Below, piece after piece: positions 26,201 to 31,421 of a stretch of 64,000 bases of DNA. Position numbers and translations under genes: made by a program. Below the pieces are notes generated by a model. It searched no databases and was not told the DNA's origin. It saw only the letters and a list, made by a program, of their open reading frames with translations. The stretch is taken from NCBI GenBank assembly GCA_947488345.1, contig CANKZQ010000001.1, forward strand, positions 1,377,501-1,441,500, written 5' to 3'. The DNA is from an uncultured Flavobacteriaceae bacterium. Its GTDB lineage: Bacteria > Bacteroidota > Bacteroidia > Flavobacteriales > Flavobacteriaceae. Numbering within the stretch: the stretch's first letter is position 1; every line of letters begins with the position of its first letter.

Positions 26201-26768
26201 CAAAGGCAAAGGTAAAAAGCAGTCTGTCGGGTTACCAGATATCATTAAGAAGCAACAAGGTTTGAACGACCAAATGAAGGAAGGCATGGGTAAGAAGAAG
26301 GAAGGAGAACAGGATGGTCAAGGTCAAAAGAAGGGCGGCCAGGGACAAGGTGAAGAAATGACAGGAGAGCAATATAGAATATATCAAGAACAACAGGCGC
26401 TACGAAAATCTTTAGAGGAATTAATGGAGAAAGAGGGGAATGGAACAAAAGAAGGTAAGAAAGCACTTGATAAAATGAAAGCCTTAGAGGAACAGTTGCT
26501 GGATAAAGGGTTTGACAATAAAGTATTGGAAAGGATGTTGCAGATGGAACATGAATTATTGAAGTTGAAGGACGCAAGATTAAAGCAGGGCCAGGATAGT
26601 AAACGCAAGTCTGATACGAGTACACGCGAATTTGAGAAGCGTAGAATTAAGGCCATACAATTAAAAAAACTATTTATTAATTCGGATGAAATATTAAACA
26701 GACAACCGCTACCTTTGCGGACGAACTATAAGAAGAAAGTTCGAGAATATTTCAAAGACAGTCTATAG
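23289..26768 (+). CDS. DUF4175 family giant coiled-coil membrane protein
   Basis: A 1159-residue protein with three membrane helices near the N-terminus (about 26-46, 56-78, 152-170), a beta-rich periplasm-like region with immunoglobulin-like features (190-500: EPPAPFSFRILNKQ, DSVSRGPVQFVGQLSDDYGL), and then about 650 residues of Lys/Glu/Gln-rich coiled coil (from 500). A Gly/Lys/Gln-rich low-complexity stretch occurs near 1000-1030. It matches the DUF4175 family of Bacteroidota and Alphaproteobacteria, function unknown. It precedes ybeY by 1 bp and so heads an operon with ybeY and mnmG. The long antisense open frames are composition artefacts. Confidence 0.85.
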   Translation: MTNFNNIQTKLEQFIKKYYTNELIKGFILFAAFGLLYFIFTLFVEHFLWLQPGARSVLFFGFVLVELALLVRFIALPLFKLMGLQQGISLKEASKIIGNHFPEVDDKLLNVLQLKEANSESELLIASIEQKAAKLQPIPFKLAIDFQKNAKYLKYLAIPLVIWLFTLISGNNGIFKESLDRVVHYKTAYEPPAPFSFRILNKQLTTIEGKPFEVRIATIGDVIPENVKVYFNDENYYLRDDGVGRFRHTFTNVSNTISFFIEANGVRSKTYELEVLKTPTIVGFEMSLNYPNYTKKRDELIMNTGNAVVPEGTTVTWKVGTEQTETVSWSTLRDNATPENLKKAMANSFSISKRVKEHLKYRITTSNANLKDYEKLNYTIQVVKDAYPEITIKSDIDSVSRGPVQFVGQLSDDYGLSSLNLVYYDSENKDSVRTKEIQINNTSFEEFYYVFDPKGDVELDAGKNYELYFEAFDNDAVNGKKSVKSKIFSFHNKTKEEISEDILKEQKESLDELDKAAKRTEKLSKDFEEFSKKLKNKPELNWNDKNEMNQFLKRQEQYQEMFEQQTDKLKENLDEQGENENNESLRDKKEELQKRIQETAEMQRKEKLLEELRKMSEKLDKEGLLKKLDKLTEQNKQSKRSLERLLEMTKRFYVEKKAADIADKLDGLAKKQEKLSDSINNTASAQDKLNEEFKKIKKELEELKKQNFKLTLPMNLPSTKNEEKIVEERMKEAKSELEKIDKQDPRELTKKDMLTKGLTEEDLQKMIQEYDQKQKEKEALDKERSELSRERQKKMDAQNKQQQSSKQKAKKSQKSAAKKMKEMSSTMKGAMMDMQGESIDENIDDLRAIVENLVTFSLDQEQLMLSLEDVNASHPSYPKKLKKQQILKEHFEHIDDSLYTLSLRLQQLSVKIQEDITEAHYNIDKSLENIAENRMRQGITNQQYTMTAANNLADVLSDMLNAMQNPSMGSGKGKGKKQSVGLPDIIKKQQGLNDQMKEGMGKKKEGEQDGQGQKKGGQGQGEEMTGEQYRIYQEQQALRKSLEELMEKEGNGTKEGKKALDKMKALEEQLLDKGFDNKVLERMLQMEHELLKLKDARLKQGQDSKRKSDTSTREFEKRRIKAIQLKKLFINSDEILNRQPLPLRTNYKKKVREYFKDSL

Positions 26769-26769
26769 T

Positions 26770-27186
26770 ATGATTTTTTTTAACAGCGAAGCTGGTTTTG
26801 AGTTAACTAATGAAGCTTCAGTAGCGGCGTGGATTGAAACAGTTATTCGTCAGGAAGAGAAGAAGCAAGGAGAGGTTAATTATATCTTTTGTGACGATGT
26901 TTTTTTACATGAAATGAATGTTAAATATCTGAAACACAACGAATTAACTGATATTATTAGCTTTGATTATGCTATGGGAGCATTGATATCCGGGGATATT
27001 TTTATTTCTGTTGAAAGAGTACGCGAAAATGCTTTAGAATTTAATGCGAGATTCGAAGATGAGCTGCATCGAGTGATTGTTCATGGTGTGTTGCATTTTT
27101 GCGGGTATAAGGATAAGACCGAGGTGCAAAAGAAACAAATGCGCGCTAAAGAAGATTATTACTTATCTTTGCGGACTTTTAAATGA
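26770..27186 (+). CDS. ybeY: Endoribonuclease YbeY (rRNA maturation factor)
   Basis: A 138-residue metalloprotein for 16S rRNA 3'-end maturation and ribosome quality control. The zinc motif reads HGVLHFCGYKDKTE: the first two His are present, but the third ligand of the usual HxxxHxxxxxH is Asp. From memory the CGYKDKT form is usual in Bacteroidota, so it is probably an active lineage variant. The substrate loop LTDIISFDY is also present. It starts 1 bp after the DUF4175 stop and ends 32 bp before mnmG, with a parS site in that gap. Confidence 0.93.
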   Translation: MIFFNSEAGFELTNEASVAAWIETVIRQEEKKQGEVNYIFCDDVFLHEMNVKYLKHNELTDIISFDYAMGALISGDIFISVERVRENALEFNARFEDELHRVIVHGVLHFCGYKDKTEVQKKQMRAKEDYYLSLRTFK

Positions 27187-27192
27187 ATTAAA

Positions 27193-27208
27193 TGTTCCAC
27201 GTGAAACA
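27193..27208. promoter_or_regulatory. parS: parS site (ParB-binding centromere), perfect 16-mer
   Basis: TGTTCCACGTGAAACA is identical to a well-known strong Bacillus subtilis parS sequence and matches the near-universal consensus TGTTNCACGTGAAACA. It lies in the ybeY-mnmG gap, 10 nt before the mnmG ATG. ParB nucleates here and spreads; parS sites normally cluster around the replication origin. Confidence 0.92.
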
Positions 27209-27218
27209 TAATTGATAA

Positions 27219-29096
27219 ATGAGTTTATTTGAATCTACATATGATGTTATTGTTGTTGGCGGGGGTCATGCTGGTAGTGAAGCCGCTGCTGCAGCTGCCA
27301 ATATGGGAGCAAAGACATTGCTTATAACAATGAACTTGCAAAATATTGCTCAGATGAGTTGTAACCCTGCGATGGGCGGTATAGCGAAAGGGCAAATTGT
27401 ACGTGAGATTGACGCGTTAGGTGGATATAGTGGAATTGTTAGTGATCGATCGGCAATTCAGTTTAAGATGTTAAACAAATCTAAGGGACCTGCAATGTGG
27501 AGTCCGAGGGTGCAGAGTGATCGCATGCGATTTGCAGAAGAGTGGAGAATTCTATTGGAGCAAACAGAGAATCTCGACTTTTATCAGGAGTCGGTGAACG
27601 GATTGATAATTGATGGTGATAAAATTGTAGGGGTGAAAACCTCGTTAGGCAGTTCGATTTATGCACGGAGTGTTATTGTAACAGCAGGAACATTTTTAAA
27701 TGGCTTGATACATATTGGGGATAAGAATTTTGGAGGGGGAAGAGCAGGTGAAAAGGCTGCTACTGGTATCACCGAAGACCTTGTCGATTTGGGATTTGAA
27801 TCTGGCAGAATGAAGACAGGAACGCCTCCGCGAGTTGATGGTAGATCGCTTGATTTTACCAAAATGATTGAGCAGCCAGGAGATTCGATACCTGAGAAAT
27901 TTTCATATACTAATTTAACAACTACACTCAAGGAACAACGTTCTTGTCATATGACCTATACGAGTACTGAAGTACATGATATCTTAAGAGAGGGGTTCGA
28001 TAGGTCGCCAATGTTTAATGGAAGAATACAAAGTATTGGGCCTAGATATTGCCCATCTATTGAAGATAAAATTGATCGGTTTGCATCAAAGGAACGACAC
28101 CAAATGTTCATAGAACCTGAGGGTTGGAATACGGTTGAGATTTATGTCAATGGATTTTCAACATCGTTACCAGAGGATGTTCAGGCGAAGGCATTGCGAA
28201 GAGTAGCTGGGTTCGAACATGTTAAGTTTTTCCGTTTTGGATATGCCATAGAGTATGATTATTTTCCTCCTACACAATTGAAGCATACCTTAGAAACAAA
28301 GCTGGTGAAGAATCTCTATTTTGCCGGTCAAATCAATGGAACGACGGGATATGAAGAAGCTGCTGCCCAAGGTTTAATGGCTGGTATTAATGCAGCTTTA
28401 AAGGTACAAGAAAGAGATCCGTTTATATTGAAACGTAACGAAGCCTACATCGGGGTACTTATAGATGATTTAATTACAAAGGGTACAGAAGAGCCATATA
28501 GAATGTTTACATCGAGGGCTGAGTATAGAACGCTGCTTAGACAGGATAATGCTGATTTGAGACTTACACCAATGTCTCATAAAATAGGATTGGCATCTCA
28601 GGACCGTCTCAATCGGGTTATTGAAAAACAAGAAAAGACAGATCTATTTGTGAATTTTTTGAAGGAAACAAGTGTGAGTCCAACGGCGATAAATTCAATT
28701 TTGTCAGCAAAAGAGTCAGCTCCAATTTCGCAGTCGATGAAGATGTTTAAAATAGCAGCGAGGCCACAGTTGGACTTTAATGATGTGCGGCAGTTTCCAA
28801 AAGTAAATGACTTTATTGTCGATAATACAATCGATAGAGAGATTATAGAACAGACCGAAATTCACGTGAAGTATGCAGGGTATATTGAAAAGGAAAAAAG
28901 CAATGCTGACAAGTTAAATAGACTTGAGAATATATCTATTCCTTCGAATTTTGATTACTATAAAGTGAAGTCGTTGTCTTACGAAGCGAGAGAAAAATTA
29001 ACGACTATTCAGCCAACCACAATTTCTCAAGCAAGCAGAATTTCGGGGGTATCACCAAGTGATGTTTCGGTGTTATTGGTTTATATGGGGAGATAA
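27219..29096 (+). CDS. mnmG: tRNA uridine-5-carboxymethylaminomethyl modification enzyme MnmG (GidA)
   Basis: A 625-residue flavoprotein that with MnmE modifies U34 of several tRNAs. FAD-binding GGGHAG is at 14-19; family signatures are MSCNPAMGGIAKG, KMLNKSKGPAMWSPRVQ and GQINGTTGYEEAAAQG; the C-terminus carries VKYAGYIEKE and the GidA-associated helical domain. Length is standard. parS sites lie just before it and 490 bp after it; gidA next to parS and near the origin is a common bacterial arrangement. Its stop overlaps the next ATG by one base (TAATG). Confidence 0.97.
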   Translation: MSLFESTYDVIVVGGGHAGSEAAAAAANMGAKTLLITMNLQNIAQMSCNPAMGGIAKGQIVREIDALGGYSGIVSDRSAIQFKMLNKSKGPAMWSPRVQSDRMRFAEEWRILLEQTENLDFYQESVNGLIIDGDKIVGVKTSLGSSIYARSVIVTAGTFLNGLIHIGDKNFGGGRAGEKAATGITEDLVDLGFESGRMKTGTPPRVDGRSLDFTKMIEQPGDSIPEKFSYTNLTTTLKEQRSCHMTYTSTEVHDILREGFDRSPMFNGRIQSIGPRYCPSIEDKIDRFASKERHQMFIEPEGWNTVEIYVNGFSTSLPEDVQAKALRRVAGFEHVKFFRFGYAIEYDYFPPTQLKHTLETKLVKNLYFAGQINGTTGYEEAAAQGLMAGINAALKVQERDPFILKRNEAYIGVLIDDLITKGTEEPYRMFTSRAEYRTLLRQDNADLRLTPMSHKIGLASQDRLNRVIEKQEKTDLFVNFLKETSVSPTAINSILSAKESAPISQSMKMFKIAARPQLDFNDVRQFPKVNDFIVDNTIDREIIEQTEIHVKYAGYIEKEKSNADKLNRLENISIPSNFDYYKVKSLSYEAREKLTTIQPTTISQASRISGVSPSDVSVLLVYMGR

Positions 29097-29584
29097 TGAA
29101 GACAGTATTACTTCAACAAAGCAAACCACAACAAGCTACTATTTTAGGTGGTTTTTTACTTGTCCTTACACCAGTATTGTGGTATTTTAATGAATATTCA
29201 TTAGATAAAATACTACTGATATTATGTATAGGAATCGTTTTAATTGGATATTCAATAACCTACGAAATAAGAGAGGGATTTGACTATTCTAAACGATTTA
29301 ATATCTTCGGAATACCACTGTGGAAACAAAGATTGGAGCTTTTAACACCTGATTACATTTCTCTTTTTGCGAGCTCCTTTAAGAAAGATAATGATTGGGG
29401 TGCAGTGTCGGCTCTAGGCACAAAATCTAACTATCAAAGTATTGTGATTAAATTTTTTAAGGGCCCTAAAAATGAGATTGTCTATAAATCTAACGATTAT
29501 AATGAGGCCTTATCAAAGGCCAATGAGCTCGCTTTACTGTTAAATGTGCGTGTTCATGACACCGTCAAAAAAAGTTCCACGTGA
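29096..29584 (+). CDS. Small membrane protein of unknown function downstream of mnmG
   Basis: A 162-residue protein with two membrane helices (about 15-31 and 36-54) and a cytosolic domain of about 105 residues. Not recognised as a named family. The soluble part begins with GFDYSKRFNIFGIPLWKQRLELLTPDYISLF, a pattern reminiscent of membrane-associated PH-like folds, but this is only a guess. It is translationally coupled at both ends: one-base overlap with mnmG and 4-bp overlap (GTGA) with the methyltransferase. The overlap at its 3' end is formed inside a parS site. Confidence 0.72.
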   Translation: MKTVLLQQSKPQQATILGGFLLVLTPVLWYFNEYSLDKILLILCIGIVLIGYSITYEIREGFDYSKRFNIFGIPLWKQRLELLTPDYISLFASSFKKDNDWGAVSALGTKSNYQSIVIKFFKGPKNEIVYKSNDYNEALSKANELALLLNVRVHDTVKKSST

Positions 29585-29588
29585 AACA
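29573..29588. promoter_or_regulatory. parS: Second parS-like site, spanning a gene junction
   Basis: AGTTCCACGTGAAACA matches the parS 16-mer at 15 of 16 positions. It covers the last three codons of the small membrane protein, its stop codon and the GTG start of the methyltransferase; the central CACGTG supplies that GTG. It lies 2,380 bp from the first site, on the other side of mnmG. Confidence 0.88.
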
Positions 29589-30456
29589 ATTAGTATCTTC
29601 TCCTGTTTTTGAAACGCCTCTAGAACCCTATTTGACCTGTATAGATTACACAGTGTCGAAGAAGGAGTTTTCTATTCTTATAGATAAGGAAACGGACTTG
29701 TTAGTAACTTCACCGAGACCTAAGGATGAAGATTTGGGTGCTTATTATGAAAGCGAAGACTATATTTCACACGCAGATGCGAAAAAATCGCTGTTTGATA
29801 AACTGTATCAGTTTGTTAGAAATTATACAATTAAGAAAAAAATTGAACTTCTAGAAACTTTCAATGTTTCTGAGAAAAAAGTGTTAGATCTTGGTGCCGG
29901 AACTGGTGATTTCTTGTTGGCATGTAAAAAACACGGGTGGAACGCAGCAGGTGTTGAACCTAGTAGGAAAGCAAATAAAATTGCGTCTTTAAAATTGTCG
30001 TCATCACTAGAATATGATATCGAGTCACTTAGAGGAAAACAATATGATGTGATTACCATGTGGCATGTACTTGAACATGTGCCTAATTTAACAACGTATA
30101 TCGAACAGCTCCAACAACTGTTGGCTAAAAACGGAACGCTCGTTGTTGCAGTGCCGAATCATCAAAGTTATGATGCGAAACATTACGGCAAGTTTTGGGC
30201 CGCTTATGATGTACCGAGGCATTTATGGCATTTCTCTCAGAAGTCAATAGAGAAGTTATTTGCTAAAGTAGAAATGAAAGTGATTCAGACATTACCGATG
30301 AAATTCGACGCCTATTATGTCAGCTTGCTGTCAGAAAAATATCGAGGTGGTAAAATGAATCCACTTAAAGCATTTTTGACTGGATTTAGATCAAATCTAA
30401 AAGCGCGCCGCTCGAATCAATATTCATCTCTAATTTATATCATTAAAAACGCCTAA
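29581..30456 (+). CDS. Class I SAM-dependent methyltransferase
   Basis: A 291-residue Rossmann-fold methyltransferase. Motif I VLDLGAGTGDF is at 101-111, motif II gives GVEPS, and TMWHVLEHVPN near 160 is the Methyltransf_23 post-II pattern. The last third has PRHLWHFSQKSI, common in lipid- or quinone-type methyltransferases of this group, but the substrate cannot be named. The only usable start is GTG at 29581, within parS; the first in-frame ATG comes much later. It closes the mnmG operon. A hairpin/tandem-repeat element follows it. Confidence 0.83.
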   Translation: MKQLVSSPVFETPLEPYLTCIDYTVSKKEFSILIDKETDLLVTSPRPKDEDLGAYYESEDYISHADAKKSLFDKLYQFVRNYTIKKKIELLETFNVSEKKVLDLGAGTGDFLLACKKHGWNAAGVEPSRKANKIASLKLSSSLEYDIESLRGKQYDVITMWHVLEHVPNLTTYIEQLQQLLAKNGTLVVAVPNHQSYDAKHYGKFWAAYDVPRHLWHFSQKSIEKLFAKVEMKVIQTLPMKFDAYYVSLLSEKYRGGKMNPLKAFLTGFRSNLKARRSNQYSSLIYIIKNA

Positions 30457-30466
30457 TTCTTATTTT

Positions 30467-30489
30467 AAGGCCTTTTAAGGGCCTTTTAA
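30467..30489 (+). terminator. Tandem repeat/hairpin after the methyltransferase gene
   Basis: GGCCTTTTAA occurs twice in tandem (30469-30478, 30480-30489). The stretch can fold as AAGGCC / GGCCTT with a 7-nt loop, followed by TTAAA, so it may be a weak terminator. Confidence 0.4.
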
Positions 30490-30643
30490 ATGTAAAAATG
30501 GTTAATATGCCCTCGTTTAAGGCAGATTGCCGTTAAAAAAGAGTTATTAAGACAAAGTGTAATAATTTTTAATTATTTAAAATTTATTTACAATAGTTTT
30601 TAATTATACGAAGTTTTACCTCGTCGACGAAAGACTATTTTTA

Positions 30644-30651
30644 TATATTTG
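30644..30651 (+). promoter_or_regulatory. -7 promoter box for the OmpH-like gene
   Basis: TATATTTG fits TAnnTTTG, 25 nt before the ATG at 30677. No clear TTG at -33. Confidence 0.45.
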
Positions 30652-30676
30652 CCACCAATATTTTAAAAACAAAAAA

Positions 30677-31225
30677 ATGAAAAATATAATTGTCGTTGTA
30701 ATTATTGCCTTAATGTTTGTTTCATGCAATCAAACAAAAATAGGATATGTTGATGTTGAGGAAATCTTGAAGGAGTACAAAGGTATGAAGGCTGCCGAAA
30801 AGGAGATTGAGCAAATGTCAGAAAAGCTGAATGGAGAACTGAATCAGTTCAAAGCAGAATACCAAACCAAAGTTCAAGATTATCAAACTAAGATGAATAG
30901 AATGTCTCAAAAGGTGAGACAAGAGACAGAAACTTCGTTGATGCAAATGCAACAAACCATTAATCAGCGTCAACAACTAGCACAATCTAACATGCAAAAG
31001 GCAGGTCAAGATAAAATGGCAGAAATTAATGAAACGGTTGCCGACTTTGTAAAGGACTACGCAAAAGCCAACAGTTATTCATATATATTAGGAACGTCAG
31101 ATCAAACAAAAGCGGTTTTATACGGTGAAACAACCTTAGATGTTACGGATGCTGTTTTAGAAGCTTTGAACGATGCTTATAAGAAAGATAAGCCAGTTGA
31201 AAAGGCCAACGAATCATCTGAATAA
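30677..31225 (+). CDS. OmpH/Skp family periplasmic chaperone, lipoprotein-type
   Basis: A 182-residue protein with a signal peptide and lipobox (LMFVSC, Cys17), then IGYVDVEEILKEYKGM, the characteristic OmpH start, and a long Gln/Lys/Glu coiled coil (about 45-130). Skp-like trimers hold outer membrane proteins in the periplasm before assembly. Lipid anchoring is a variant on the classic soluble Skp, common in Bacteroidota homologues from memory. A good terminator follows 33 bp after the stop. Confidence 0.85.
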   Translation: MKNIIVVVIIALMFVSCNQTKIGYVDVEEILKEYKGMKAAEKEIEQMSEKLNGELNQFKAEYQTKVQDYQTKMNRMSQKVRQETETSLMQMQQTINQRQQLAQSNMQKAGQDKMAEINETVADFVKDYAKANSYSYILGTSDQTKAVLYGETTLDVTDAVLEALNDAYKKDKPVEKANESSE

Positions 31226-31258
31226 TAAATATAAATTATTGATTATCAGTAAAATAAA

Positions 31259-31287
31259 GCTCCAAACAGTCGTTTGGAGCTTTTCTT
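31259..31287 (+). terminator. Rho-independent terminator after the OmpH-like gene
   Basis: Stem GCTCCAAAC / GTTTGGAGC (9 bp, loop AGTC) followed by a T-rich run. Confidence 0.9.
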
Positions 31288-31421
31288 TTTTCTGTAATTT
31301 TGAGCAAAAAGATGTGATTCATATTGATAAATTCATAATTTCGCAAGAAAATTTAAGGCATTTTATACTTAAGTTATTAAAAAGACGTTAATAGTAGAAC
31401 ATTTAACTCAACCAACCACTT

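Noticed and set aside
24604-26656. Several antisense open frames of 70-126 codons under the DUF4175 gene
   Set aside because: They mirror the Lys/Glu/Gln-rich coiled coil on the other strand, which yields Ser/Leu/Phe-rich text without stops; no start context or family likeness.
28861-28870. TTCACGTGAA inside mnmG, a possible third parS
   Set aside because: Only about 11 of 16 positions match the parS consensus once flanks are included; it is a short palindrome within coding sequence.
31173-31391. 72-codon plus-strand frame across the ompH-like 3' end and its terminator
   Set aside because: It runs through the end of a real gene in another frame and through the hairpin at 31259-31287; the peptide has no domain or signal.
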